In this document: in pieces, positions 11,025 to 24,100 of the stretch | Position numbering within the stretch: the first letter of the stretch is position 1 | How the letters are laid out: each line of letters starts with the position of its first letter | The notes under the pieces: generated by a model | Database searches by the model: none | The model's input: only the letters and a program-made list of their open reading frames with translations | Told to the model about the DNA's origin: nothing | Source: Fragilariopsis cylindrus CCMP1102 | Taxonomy: Eukaryota; Bacillariophyta; Bacillariophyceae; Bacillariales; Bacillariaceae | Assembly: GCA_900095095.1 (NCBI GenBank) | Contig: FMBT01000358.1 | Location: 62,001 to 126,000 of the forward strand | Direction: 5' to 3' | Length of the DNA: 64,000 bases | Translations under genes and position numbers: made by a program

Positions 11025-13700
11025 TTACAACTTTTCCGATCGGATCCGATTACCATTGCAAACGCTATACGAGGATAGATCTGGTTCCTTTTCAGGATTT
11101 CCAGCCGACCGGATCCGATTACCATTGACTTTTTGTCGGGTCATTCTTCGCGTAAGAAATTTCTTGCCTCGGAGGAACTTTTCATGATAATAGCTACCCT
11201 TGTTAGGGCTGGTACCACTGAAACGATTGAACGAATATAGGTTGAGCTGTCGCAGAAAGCTTGACTTCTTAGTCATCACAAAATATCTAAAGAAAAAGTC
11301 GAAATAGTCGTTACGGCGTGAGAGATACGCACAGAGATAATCAGAATCAAAAAATGGAATGATGGAAGTAGACATGACTATTATAACATCCTAATCAGAA
11401 GACGTGCAAAAAATGCCATAAGAAATAAATCTAGTGTACAGTACATACCTGGGCAGAATAATGTCAGTAAATTCCTTTTGTTTATGAATCTTGAAGCTTC
11501 TACCATGAGGAAGCCACCCGATAATGTCGTCATATCCATCTTTGTCAATCTGTGTCAGTGTTTCGTGCAACTTAAGAGGAAAGACTGGACTTGATGTCGT
11601 CCTTGTCGATAAGGCCCAACAATCCCGTTCTTCTGGTTGGGGCTGTTCATTTGAATAATCTCGATAAGATACACCAGCCATTCGACGAGTAGTGTCTACG
11701 TTGTAGGTGGCAGTAAGGTTTCGAGCTGTTGCCGTTGAAGCATTCTTTCGACTATCGAGAGCGTTTTGGTCGCCATTGATTATAATATGTCCGTTATTAG
11801 TGTCTAAGTTTAGATTGTCAACTGATTGTCTATGAAAAATATCCATCGGATTTTGTTGTAATCGTTGTGTATCTTGTTGATGATTATTTAATGAAGAATC
11901 TTGTGCTTCGAGTAGTTGAAGATTCTGCTGTTGTTCGTGATTCACGGATTGAAGTTGTGAATTCAATTCCAACTGTTTTGCCAACTGATATTGTCCTTGA
12001 CGTGATTGTTCTAGGAGGATTACCGTTTGAGCACTAGTAGAGCTACTGTTCCTGTCGATGCCGTTGATGTTGCTATCGTCACTTGTACTTCTTGCGACGG
12101 CGGAAGTAGAAGCATCCGTAGTATCAACAAACGACGTTGACCCAACGCCCAAAATATTCCTACGATTAATTTCTTGTTCGCTAATCATAGCTAACATTTC
12201 AATCGAGTTTGTACTACCTCGATGATCATTTCTCTGATGACCTTTTTCTTGTTGTCGTTGTTCTTGATTACCCTTACGATAGCATGGGAGAGTACTGTTA
12301 TCTGATGGGATTATCATTTTTGGATGACCATTTCTTGTTGCCAATGCTGATGATGTGGCTGCTGGAACAAATGGACTAGTAGATCTATCGGATAACATGG
12401 ATGCTGCTGATGCAGATGCGGTCGATGATGATAGTACCATTGCATTAGTTGATACTATTGATGGCGAAGATGATGAAACCTTGCTGGTATGCCAACTTGG
12501 GTTACTCTGGGTATTGTTCGCGTTCGTAACAAGCCATTGTTGCTGTTGCTGTTGCGAAATATTCGGTTCGTCCTCTTGTTGCAGCTGCTGCACAATTCTT
12601 GTTGTTGCTGTTGTTGTCGTCGTCAGTTTTGCTGAAGCGAGAGACGGACATGGTTGCAACGGTGGCAACGGTGGGGTTTGTGGTTGTGCCTCCGATTGCT
12701 GCTGCGATTGTGGGCGAGAATGTAACGTTATGCATGCGACTGCCGTACAAATGGATGAAGATCCTGGACTATCTCCTGGTATAGACAAGCCACCAACCAC
12801 GACTTCAACTATAGGTGCGGGAAGAACATTAGGAAGAACATGTGATAACCTCGATAAATCTACGTCCATAGGTTTTTGTTTTTGTTCATTTTTTGGATTG
12901 TTTGTTGCAATATCATCCAACAATGAAATAGGGACACCAAGCTGGATCTTAATTTGTAATGAAGGGTTATAAAGTAATGGAAATTGAAGCATAGAACGTT
13001 CCATTGCATCCCGAATGGCTTTGCTTGCGGCCTCTGTGGCATCGTTCGAATTAGTACCACTGTTATCTATTCCAAACCCGATGGATTTCACGGACATCAT
13101 CATCGCCGCTGAAGCTGACGTTGACGAATTGTTGGAACTGCTTGCTGTTGCTACAGAATGGTCGTTATTATAGTTTTGTTGTTGTTGTTGTTGTTGTTGA
13201 TGTTGATGTTGATGATGCTGGTGCTGGTGCTGGTGCTGAAATGAATTCGTAGCTACAGATGGCAGCGATGCCTTTGTCTTAATATGGATCTCATGGATCT
13301 CATTTTCCGTCAAAGATTTCTGCTGTATTTTTGGCACATTATCAATACCATTATTGCTGGTACTGTTGATGCAGATGCTCTTTTGTCTGCTGTCAATGGG
13401 GATATTTGTGGAAGTTGGACGAATATTTGTACCGTTTCCCCATCCACTCGTGTCGAATCCGTGTTGAAGAGTAGTTGTGGTTGTCGCCGTGGGGCTACGA
13501 CTACTAGAAGAAGTTCCGTTTGTTATAATTCGTCTCGACAAGAGCTCTTTCTCATTAGCGTTGCTATCCTCAAACGAAGCCGTCATCATCTCTGCCGTCG
13601 TCTTCGTCGTCGCTTCTGAATTTTTCTTCGAAGTCCAGAGCACATCGAGTAAGGTGGCTGCGGCTGCTGTTTCCCTAGTTTTATCATCCACTTCATCCAT
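11025..13700 (-). CDS. HSF: Heat shock transcription factor with C-terminal DNA-binding domain
   Basis: Two exons, 837 residues, ATG at 13700. Exon 1 runs to 11449 and exon 2 is 11286–11025. The 162-bp intron (11287–11448, GTATGT…TTTAG) splits the codon in ILP-R-YFVMTKK. The HSF-type winged helix spans about residues 706–805: FPLKLHETL, IIGWLPHGRSF, then the recognition helix MTKKSSFLRQLNLYSFNRFSG and YYHEKFLRG. Residues 1–700 are disordered and rich in Ser, Thr, Gln and Asn, with a poly-His/Gln stretch near 155–180. The domain sits at the very C-terminus with about 30 residues after it. No HR-A/B heptad coiled coil follows, so trimerisation is unclear. The tail contains a duplicated NGNRIRS motif. 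Likely a nuclear DNA-binding regulator. Confidence 0.85.
11041..11127. repeat. 18-bp direct repeat in the HSF 3' coding end
   Basis: CGGATCCGATTACCATTG occurs at 11041–11058 and again at 11110–11127. The 69-bp period is a multiple of three, so both copies are read in the same frame (minus strand) and give NGNRIRS twice in the C-terminal tail. Confidence 0.85.
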
Positions 13701-14280
13701 TGTACTTCACTTGCACGAACAGTTATCAAAAGTTACACTGCTTCAGATTACTTCGATGGAACAATTGATTTCTATTACTAGAAGCTTTACGTATTTACGT
13801 ATTTAAGTATACTGTCAATTGTAGATAGCCAAGAGGGTACTAACAATTTGTACTCGCACCTTCGCTAGTCGACTCACTCTAATATATATCGGACACAAAA
13901 CTAAAACTACGATGTGATTAAACTTACAGGCGCAAATTAAAAAGAGAAGCGAACCCATAATATTCATATCGGTGTATTATTCAGTGTAGTATGTTCAATG
14001 TACTGTAGAGAATACCGCATAATGTGACTCGGAAGTGCGTGTGTACAGCACAGCGTCTGCCCTCCGCCGAAGCGAACGTGTATTTTTATTTTAGCTTTTT
14101 TCTTTTCCTTAGGGTTAGGTTTTTTTTTGTCTTCGCAATAATCAAATAAAGAGCGAAGATTTTCCAACTTTCAATTTCAGATTAACAATTCACCATCCAT
14201 CGTTCCTGAATTGTTTCTCTTATGTTTCTGTTTCAGAAGCGGAAGGCGAGAGCAAATATAATTTGTGAAGGAAGTTCAGT
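13701..14280. other. Bidirectional promoter region, HSF/MFS transporter
   Basis: 580 bp between two divergently transcribed genes. It contains TACTGTCA (about 13809) and TACTGTAG (about 13999) heptamers and a pyrimidine-rich stretch (about 14095–14135) upstream of the transporter ATG. No gene supported. Confidence 0.4.
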
Positions 14281-16665
14281 ATGCCTTTCGGTGTTTATAT
14301 GAGTACCGGCGATGGAACGAATGAAAGGACGTCGTTGATGGCAGTAGATTTTAATGGTATCGACGAGAATGACGACTGCGAAGGAAGCGAAAATAGAAAT
14401 AGAAATAAAATCCATCGATATGACGAACGCTCTAATGATGAAGAAGAAAGCGACAACGATGATGACGATGACGACGGCAACAACGAACACGACGACGACG
14501 ACGATAACACAAATCTAAATCTACTCCGGGAATCACTGAAAAAATTGAAGGATACAGATACATACACAACAGGCGAGGAAGGATTATTGTCGATTTGGAC
14601 GATAACATGTATCCTATCTACAGCATTTGCATATGGTTGTATAATGACTACATTATTTCTGATAACTTTACCTATAGAATGTGACCGTATCGAAAAGAAC
14701 ACTGGTATACCCAAGAGTGTAAGAGAAATCTGTTCGAAACATAAATATTTAAATTTTGTGGTCATACTTCTACAGTACTCGTATCTGACTATTATTTTTG
14801 TTTTTTTCGACCCAGGTCGCACTCGGTTGCTTTGTTGCAATTTCCGGTTTTACTCAACTGATCTCCCCCCTTGCCGGTATGTTAAGTGATACCTATCGAC
14901 CGCCACCACAATTCCAATTAGGCCAACGAATGCCATTTCTCTCGTTGGGTGCTATCTTCAGTGTATTTGGTTTGCTCGGAGAATACATAAATTCATACCA
15001 TAAACTTTGGATCCCATACGCTTTTTTCTTCGGTTTTCACATGATTGGTCTTAATATTTCCTATGCAATGATGATAGCATTGATTCCTGATCAAGTTCCC
15101 CATTCTCAGACGGGCAAAGCCAATGGCATTTTAGCATTCCTATTGGTTACTGGATCGCTTACTGGATTTGGACTCTTTCACTTTTACTTCAATGGACAGA
15201 TACAGAAAATTTACGCGTTGTATATTTGTATTGTGGTAAGACTAATAGGAAATGGATGCATGTATTATTATTTGGAAAATGTCATGTGATCTGCATACGA
15301 TTATTATCATATCTCAGAATTGCCGTACAATGTAGGACGTTTTTACGTTTTCATTTATCATTTTATGGATCTTACATTTGCATGATGCGCTTTTTCTACT
15401 CTCATTATTCATTCACTTATCAGATACTCACGACGATTTTGACTGGACTGTATGCCCACGATCGAGATGTACGTCTATTAATTGAACGACTGGAAATTTC
15501 AGAAAGTCGCCGTTCTTTGGCTAGAGATAACCATTTTTCTTCTTCTTTTATTATTAACCCTGAAATGACAAGGAGTCAACGACGTCGACGCCGACGACGT
15601 TTGCTGCTTGGGCCCTTATCACTATTGAAGACGATGATATACGATCCGATCAAAATGATGGATAAAATACACTTCTCGCTACGTACACAATCGACATACA
15701 AGAGCATCATGATTTTTTTGTTGTTACAGCGAGTAGACTATTTTACTATTGTGGATCATCCGTCCAAACCTTTTTCCTATATTTCTTACACGATATTATT
15801 CGCGTCAGAGACGATCCCGAATCGGCTGTAGCTACATTAGCGATAGCTAGCCAATTGGCTGGAGCGCTTTTCTGTTATCCTGTCGGATGGATCGTAAGTT
15901 ATAGTATTTTATGATGTATAGTTTCATCATTTCGTTTGTTCGCCTGCTTTCGCTCGATCTTGCTTTATTTTACGTATCGTTCGCTCGATTCATTTCGTTT
16001 TGCTTTAATTCGCTTCCTCTTCCTCACACACGTTCTTACACATCTTTCCTTCTATTAACTTACACAACACAGTCCGATCAATTTTGTGATGGACGACGTA
16101 AGCCCTTCGTCTACATCTCGTGCACCTTGTTGGGTGGTGTTACTTTATCGATGATATTTGCAAAAACGATGGACCAGATGACAATCCTTTGTTTTCTTCT
16201 TGGAGCTGCCAATGGTAAGTGTCGAAGATTCGCATAAAGTTTTTGCATGGACCAAACGGAAACGGAAGAAAACTATCATCATTCGTGCTTTCTCGCCACA
16301 AGTATATTGATTCGTACCTCTTATCTACCATCCAATGCACCTTTTGTATAATAGGTTCTTATCTAACAATGGAAACATCACTTGCGATAGATACGCTCCC
16401 GAAAGACTACGATGATGGCCCCTCTGGTGGTAACGCGCAATTACTCGGAATATGGGGTGTGGCCGCCTTTCTTGGTTCAGCGCTTGGTCCAATGATTGGT
16501 GGTCCGTTATTATATATATTCGGCAATTCTGGAGTAACTAATGGTCAAGATTATACCATCCAAGGCTACACAGTCCTATTGTCCTTGTCGACAGCCTATT
16601 TTCTACTTTCTGCATTACTCTGCGATGGATCAAGAAAGCAAACGTATAGAAGACGGTGTAATTGA
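14281..16665 (+). CDS. Major facilitator superfamily transporter, five exons (one frameshift)
   Basis: Exons 14281–14718, 14816–15235, 15424–15893, 16073–16214 and 16355–16665; all introns are GT–AG. The product is about 593 residues. The N-terminal tail (about 1–95) is acidic and cytosolic. Helices follow with GMLSDTYRPPPQFQLGQRMPFL, the loop 2–3 D-(R/K)-x-G-x-R/K region typical of MFS, and a second-half counterpart SDQFCDGRRKPFVYISC. Exon 3 changes frame near 15673–15674: the upstream frame ends MMDKIH, and the downstream frame gives ATYTIDIQEHHDFFVVTASR then YYCGSSVQTFFLYF, a helix. One missing base (probably T) explains it. The layout resembles glycoside/sugar-proton symporter-like (GPH, SUT-like) carriers. 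Substrate unknown. Confidence 0.75.
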
Positions 16666-18589
16666 AGGCAAGGGGATCTATAATTTTAACTCCATAAATA
16701 ATGAAGTGGTCATTATTAATTCACTACTCATGAAAATATCGAAACTCGCCCATAATATACCATTCCATACCGTTTGTTTATTTATTTCCATACAGTTATG
16801 TTGACTTAGTATTCGACTGACCGTTCTTATGAAATCATTATGCTTCAGTGTATTTTGAGAATATACTGAATCAGAGGGGGAATAATAGTAGACTTGCAGC
16901 ACCTCAGGAGGAGTGTCTTGGCTTAGGGAGGCTAGTTATTGGAGTCAATAGATATAACCCTTCTTTTGGAGTCAATAGATGATGTGACCCATCATTTTTT
17001 CATTTGATTGCGGAGACTTTGTCCTTTTTTTTTTCCTTTTTAAGTTTTTTGCCTAAGGACCTAGCTTATTTTTGTGGACAGCCATTTGGCAAGGAAGGAG
17101 TAGGTGTGTAGTAATGTTTTCCTCCAACAGTAGTAGCAGTAGTACTTGGCTTATTTTGCCTCCTCTTTCCATTCTATTGCCTACCCAGAAAAAGATTAGA
17201 GATTCATAAAACTAAGAGAGGTTGAATGGTCCTTTCTTATCCTATTTCTTATCTGATAATGGATGGAGTGTCACCCCAGCAAACAGACAGTCTAACATGC
17301 AAATGACCAACAGTTTTCTAACACCCCTGACACATCATAGTATCACTCCGTGAATCTTCAATGTGATAATGATGAATATATCTGCCAAGGTAATGACTTA
17401 GACCCTTTTAGATATCATAGAATAACCAAGTACTGTCCCTTACTATACTGTTCTCACTTCTCCTTCATTAGATCCTTATTTATACTGCATCCTAGAATTG
17501 TCACTCCTACAGGTTATTATGAGCTTTTTTTCAAAAGAGAAATGTTCATATCATATAGTCTCTGAGTAATTGTTTCCGTCATACCATTTTCAGTACTAGA
17601 TCAGAATGAATAACTTCGAACAACCAGAATTTTCATCAGTTTCATACAGGATTTCATCAACTAAAATAGTATACTGTAGAGCTAGTAGGAGGTATGTTTG
17701 AATTGCTCTCAACATAAAAATCACATGATGTGTCTCTTTACTTGTATACGTGTACTCTTATATCCTATCGTATTCCACAGATAATACATTCCAGCAACAC
17801 CATACCGTACCATTACCACAAATCCCTACAAGAATTGGCAGAAGCAACTGTAACAAATATACGAGTCTTCATATCTCAAAGCTATTGGCAACAATAATGA
17901 CAAGAACAACAGTAAAGTATATTGTACAAGTGCAAGTACAAGTACAAGTACAATTAAGACAGGCTATGTGATAATTGTAGAACAAGGTATTTCAAATTAA
18001 AAAGCCCTCTTTTCTGTAGGCATTGTGCAGCAGCAGTAGTAGTATTATGGTGTTTTTTCCTCTTTTTCGCTGGATTCTTCGATCTACAATTATGCTTTGA
18101 TATTTATATTCAAGTCTAAAGCAAAATCGAAATTCCGGATATTCTATTTACGCGTAATATTAATCGTTATGTAAAGTACAGTAATCGATTATTATCTATC
18201 GGAAAATCTGTACTCCCGTACGACGGAGAATTAATTGTTTAAATAAAATATATTATTATATATCAATGGCGATTAGAAGAAGCAAGGCATAGTAATGTAC
18301 TTTCTTGATGTTTTTCCGTCAAAACTCATCTACAGAGAATTAACCCCACCAAGATTATTCCTGGTAAAAAAGATTAGTCTGCCCAGCAGCCAACAAATTG
18401 CATAAGCGCGCTAGAGCTGCACAGATGTCGTAGCTTCACGGTAGCTAGTACTGTAGTCATTTGTCCATTGAACAACGATAACATAATTTTGATCAATCAA
18501 GAGAAAAATTCATGTTTACTACAGTGAGTGAATGATAGCGCTGATAACTGATAGTACCGAAAAAGACAAGATACATCATCCAAGAAAAC
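16666..18589. other. Long intergenic region, no gene recognised
   Basis: About 1.9 kb. It holds a 27-bp-period direct repeat of TTGGAGTCAATAGAT (16939–16953 and 16966–16980), a CAAGTA tandem run (about 17928–17953) and several TACTGTA-type heptamers. Short open frames show no recognisable motifs. The composition suggests decayed or non-coding DNA plus the RING gene promoter near 18450–18589. Confidence 0.4.
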
Positions 18590-18638
18590 ATGGAACATTC
18601 ATCAGTTCTTGATATTGCTGATAGCATATCTCCATCCC

Positions 18639-18669
<31 letters not shown>

Positions 18670-20233
18670 TGATGGAACTATTCCATGGAATGACCAAATT
18701 GGTCTTCTTTTATTCTTCGTTACTACAATAATTTCTATATTTTTTCTTGTTGTTTATTCAACACGCGGTAAGAAATTTTGTTCTCTCCGAAGACGACAAG
18801 GAGGAGGAGGAGAAGGAGGAGGAAATCGACAGGATGGTCGTCGTTATCAAAATTCACAACAGCAACAGCAACAACTAACGGATCGTGTTCTTGCGGAAGA
18901 ACTTCAACGTCGACTTAATGAGGAAGAACGAGAACGAGATCGTCTCGCAAAAAGAAAAGATCGTCGGATGTGGTATGAATATTATATGAAACCGTGTTCG
19001 ATGGTAAGTGGAAGAGATGAACATCTGATTTCTTTTTTGTTTGTTTGTTTCTGCTTTGCTTTTGGTACTAAACTTATCACCAAGTCTCACGATAGTCTTT
19101 GCTTATCGTCGCGTTTTCCTCTTCAAAAACAATTAAATTACTCCACGAAAAAAATTGCAACACAGATCATCGAAAACTCTGATTTATTCTATGCACTAGA
19201 CGAAGAATTCGTCGAATCGAAGGAACCACAATTGTATCAACAACATCGCGGAGAACAAGAAGAAGAAAACGATGACGACACCGACGATAACGATAACGAT
19301 AACGATAACGATAACGATAACGATAACGATAATGACATCGTTGAACCTGTAATAGTGGTGTGTCAACAAAAAATGGAAAAGATTTCCAAAAATATCACTG
19401 ATGATGAGTTCGTAGATTCGGACGATGAAGAAATTAGTGAAAGTGGCAAGAAACAAAAGTCATCACAATTTGTTCTTTGTGACGAACACAATGAAAACGC
19501 TACGCTATATGTGAGTCTGCCTGCCGCCGTCGGTAAAAAACGTAATAGTTGTGCTGGTGCTGGTGCTAATGTTAGTTTTAGTGTTAGTGATAGCGGTGGA
19601 GAGAACATCATTTCGCGTCGTCGTTGTGTTGACGGAACGTGTGCATTATGCATTGATGAATACGAAGAAGGGGATATGGTAGTATGGAGTGACTTACAGT
19701 GCTCACATGCATTCCATAAGGAGTGTTTGATGCAATGGTTGAGTAAGGGCAAGAAACGCTGTCCAATTTGCAGGCACTGGTTTGTACCAGGAGCAAAGAT
19801 CGGTGACCAAAAAATTGCGCACGGAGAAGCCTGGCAACGTTCATTGAAAGAAATGGAAATGGAACAACGTGAAGATGAGGAAGAAAAAAATCGGAAGAGA
19901 CTGGCAGCGTTGCTGTCACAAAAAGAAAAATCATTACCAAACAATGAAAAGCTCGACGAAACGACAGTAGACATCAAGCTAGGGGATGCTGGATCGAAAT
20001 CGACAATGCTACATCAGTATTCTTTGGATTTAGAGTATATGGGTATCAGCGGGAGTGTAGATATGTCAGAATTGGATATTGAAAATCAGCAAATTGTCCG
20101 TCCAAGCAATAGTGATAATTTTCTGGCAGTGCAAAATTCAATGAGGGATGATTGCAATCAGGATATGGCGTCAAAAGATGCTGAATCAAACTTCGAAAGA
20201 TCAGAGGTATTCAGTTGTGATGAATTCAATTAA
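18590..20233 (+). CDS. Membrane-anchored RING-H2 ubiquitin E3 ligase
   Basis: Two exons, about 493 residues after splicing. The ATG at 18590 is followed by a Ser run and one membrane helix (about 41–61, LLLFFVTTIISIFFLVV). A basic Gly/Gln region and a charged helix (about 95–130) follow. I place an intron at 19004–19165 (GTAAGT…ACACAG), joining YYMKPCSM to IIENSDLFYALD. It is 162 bp, a multiple of three without a stop, so retention would add 54 residues rather than truncate. An Asp/Asn repeat encoded by CGATAA units comes next. The RING-H2 finger starts near spliced residue 296: CALC, HAFHKEC, then CPIC, giving C3H2C3 zinc ligands. E3 ligases of this type recruit E2 enzymes at membranes. Substrate unknown. 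Confidence 0.8.
19283..19332 (+). repeat. In-frame CGATAA hexanucleotide repeat
   Basis: About eight CGATAA units encode alternating Asp-Asn in the RING protein. A length change by one unit keeps the frame and adds or removes two residues. Confidence 0.85.
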
Positions 20234-21131
20234 TTGTAATAATTGTACAGTAATAATAACATATGTAAAAGGAAAGAAAAACAAAATATCTGCATATATA
20301 TAAAACCATAGTTACGAAACGTGTTCTTGCAACAACTGAAATTTTAATCAACAATATTGATTTTATTCTTACATTTCATGTCTTTTAGATTCCAATACAT
20401 CGGATATTGACTAGCATTTGCAAAATCTAATGTGAAAGTAATTGGGCTGATAGTAAACCTTGGAGGAACATAAACAGCTACAAACAACATTGAACATGTA
20501 CACACTATTAATAGAATCATAGTCCGTTACAAGGATTAAATTAACAAATTACTGCACATGTACAGTAATAGGGACTAATACATAAATCTTGTGACTTGGT
20601 CGCAGCTCCACTCGCTAACTGATCTGAGTCCACGTGCATTTTCCTGTGCGCACTATCAATCACATAGTGAAGTGACCGCGCCCGAGCGCGCCAACGAATG
20701 CAAACATATAAATAATCCAATAATCCATACTTACTTGACTTGTACTCATAGTAAGTAGTTACCCACAACTGAAAAAACATATTGCGCTTCATGTCTTTCG
20801 ATTACTACAAGGGAAATAGCTGTTGCCGACTCTTCGAATGCATTTCTACTTGTACTGTATCGAGAAGTGGAGATTAAATACAGTAGCCGTCCAGCAAACG
20901 TGTGCTACCGACTGTTAGCTATTGTCGTCTCTCAATAATTTTCGTGATCAATACTACTGGAGGTTTCCGTAGAGAGAGAGAGAATAGAGAAAGGTTCGCA
21001 TAACAGATAAAAACCTGTTTCGGAGAAGAAGAAGAAGAAGAAAGATTGACGAATTGTGACGGCTTACTATATTTATTTCAGCTGACAGTATTTGTACTCG
21101 TTTCATCGCATCAAAAAAGACTACTTTCAAT
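20234..21131. other. Intergenic, tandem plus-strand genes
   Basis: About 0.9 kb containing the 3' flank of the RING gene and the promoter of the next gene. It contains GCGC-rich DNA near 20680–20695, a GA run (about 20970–20982) and AGA/GAAG triplets (about 21024–21041). No gene supported. Confidence 0.4.
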
Positions 21132-24100
21132 ATGGCCGGTATCGTCGAATGCATGCCATCATCACATAGAACCTCACAACATGCTACGTGTACTGCTGGC
21201 GATAACGATGATGGTATAGTTACAGATAGTCATCGTTCATTCATACCAGATAAAGATGCACCGCATATCCGATCAAGGATACGGAGGAGGAGAAACAAAA
21301 AAAGAATAAGAAGAATAGCGTTTTTGTTGCTACTGAAAATGAAACAAATTCCACCACTGCCACTCCTCGCCGGCCGGTAGATTTTGTGTGTTCACAATTC
21401 CCAACTTCTACAAACAATACGACCGATGTTACTTGCGGTGCGATGAATCCATTCTCCAATGACGTTCCATATAATTCCGCTGGTCTTTCCTTAGCATACT
21501 CGATTGATACGATTCCTGGAGCATTCTACCTATCTCCAAATACGAAACGAAGGAAACGACCACCGCTTCTTCCTTCCATAAATTCTTCTCCTTCAATTCC
21601 TTCAACAAACAATAAAATCGCAACCTCAACCAACAACAACAGCAGCAACCACAACCAAACAAAAATCTACCGTTCAACGACGGCTTACAAGTAGTAATAT
21701 TAGTATCCCAATCAGTACAAGGAGAGGGAGCTTCCGATCGGCCTCTCCTGGCGTGGAACGATTTAACTACGCCAAGGCTCTTTTACGATCAGACCATGAA
21801 CTAGAAAAGTTATCACGCAAGATTCGAGCTGAAATTAATGAATCGGAACTTTTTGAATTGGCAATAGCTGCCGAAAAGGCTGCCGCGTGTGGTGTTGATA
21901 ACTTCTCAGGACGAGCGTCGACTTTTGGTGAAGAAGTACATGTACATGTACAGCAGCAGCAGCAGCAATATGTTTCCTCCATAATACCGTCAAGAGACAA
22001 TACCAATTTAACAAACAAAGAAGCGATAATACCCGCATGTATAGATGATTCGAAAGTTAAAAGTGGGGATAGCACTAACACAATACTATCCTCCACTTCG
22101 TCAAGCGTAGCTGGTATTATTGATCGACCCCGACGTTCGATATTAAATGAGGGTGTAAGTAGTGAAGGCATCGATGGTAGCAGTGCTACTGATATCGGTT
22201 GTGCAATTGGGCTTTCAGAACAATCATTATTAGAACAAGCTAGAGCTACTGCTACTGCTGCAGTAGAGGTAGTAGCAACACCAACAGTACAACTTCCAAC
22301 ATCAACACAACATCAACAGCCAAGTAGACGCAGTATGGGAATTGAATCCCTCCGCAATGTGAATGAAGTTATCCCTCATTGGAAAGAGTTACACAGTCAT
22401 ATGAGAACGCACTTCTATCGAGAAAATATTAACACTGATGTATTGGGTTTTCGTGAGACGAAATCTTCATCAGTTCAACCTGCCTCTTTCTCAACAACGG
22501 ACAAGTATAATCCGTCATCTACTAGTAGTACGAACCAAAATAAGCGCAACAACAACACGACGTCGACGAAGCAACGGGGGCCGAAATCTTTTTTCGATAA
22601 CATAGCGGGAATGAGATTGTTGCCTGACTTTCAAGCTAAGAAACTAGCAGGACATGCTGGATCTATTGATAATAATGACACAGAAGAAGTCGACGCAGTT
22701 CCTAAAACGGAACCGGTTGCTTCTTCGTCACCTAAGCATTTATTTGGTACTACACTATCATCGCATCTATCACCAAAGAAGGAACCGCGCAGTAGTAGTA
22801 TTCGATCTGCACCACCGGGATGGAGTAATTCGAGCACCTATTATCGTGGGTCACCACTTAAAGGACTTTCCCTTACATCTGAAAGTAATGATTACCAACA
22901 CGATCTGCCTAGTTCCTTGACAGCTAGGTTACCAAGAGGACCAGAATCTTTTGATTTGGATTCATTGCAGGAAAGAGACAATTTGGGAACATCTCCTCCA
23001 CGGAGGGATCGAATGGGTCATTTCCGATCAACATCGTCGATCTTGGATTGTAGCTACCATGATAGCGCTAACGAAGATATCTATAGTAACAATAACAAAG
23101 GAATACCGAAATCCCCCTCGGATTCTCGACATAGGTCACCCGAGTCAAAGTCAATATTATCAACACCAGAAGGAACGGGAGGCTCGTCCAGATCATTGAT
23201 AGACTGTGAATTAAAATGTTCAACATCTCCATTGCACGAGTCGAGTATAGAGAATTACATGTATGAACCCTACCCTCGACTTCCAGGGCCTTCTCTTCTA
23301 ACATCACCTTCAACGCCAATAAATAATGTAATTCCACGTAGAAAAGAATCGGGGTTTAGTACGCCGGCTCATCTTCGAATGATCAAACGGCTACATATTA
23401 GTGTCAGTGAAGAGAAACAAGCCAATAAGAGCCAATGCAGTTTGGAGCAAACAAAGTCGGACATTTCGAAACAACTGCGACATCAGCATTCAAGAAATCA
23501 AGATGATGCATGCACAGCAACACCAGCCACTACTGTTTATTCTCATTTTGAACCGAATTCGATCGTCGATTATTCTCCGGTAAGACCGTCAGATCTTCCA
23601 ACCGCTCCTTCCCTACAAGATGTTGAAACTAGATACTTAGCTCTTCCAATCATTCAGAGTTCTAAAAGCGAAAACGATCTTCAGAAACTTTCGAGAAAAG
23701 ATGTTCATCGGAAATATGATACGCGATGGCTGAACAGTTCAAGATCACATATTGATTCTCCGACAACTCCTACCGATTCGTCGTCGAAAATAGTTCTGAA
23801 GAAAAATGAAGATAGCGCTGATTTTATCTTTGAGACACCTACTTCTGTCGCAGATCCAGTTTCGGAATCAGTCAAATATACCGAAGACGAGAATTCTTGT
23901 CCTGACGATACGGAGAAGATCTCGTATTCGTCGAAGTTTATCAGTTGCGGTGATTCGCCACGCTACTTATCTTTAGATTCATCAACGGTAGAACCGATAC
24001 AGAACATGCAGCAGTCTACTGAAGCTCATGGAAATTTGAGAAAATATTCTTTGACGAGAACTCAATTTGGAGGAACATTCGTAGAGGAAAAAATATGTGA

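Noticed and set aside
12355-12972. 205-codon Cys-rich plus-strand frame
   Set aside because: Antisense of the Gln/Asn/Ser repeats of the HSF gene; Cys comes from the complement of CAA/GCA codons.
14295-14840. 181-codon Ser-rich minus-strand frame
   Set aside because: Shadow of the acidic N-terminus of the MFS transporter gene and its first intron.
15683-15729. Short intron instead of a frameshift in the MFS transporter
   Set aside because: It would be only about 47 bp, and the family-like HHDFFVVTASR segment lies inside it in an open frame.
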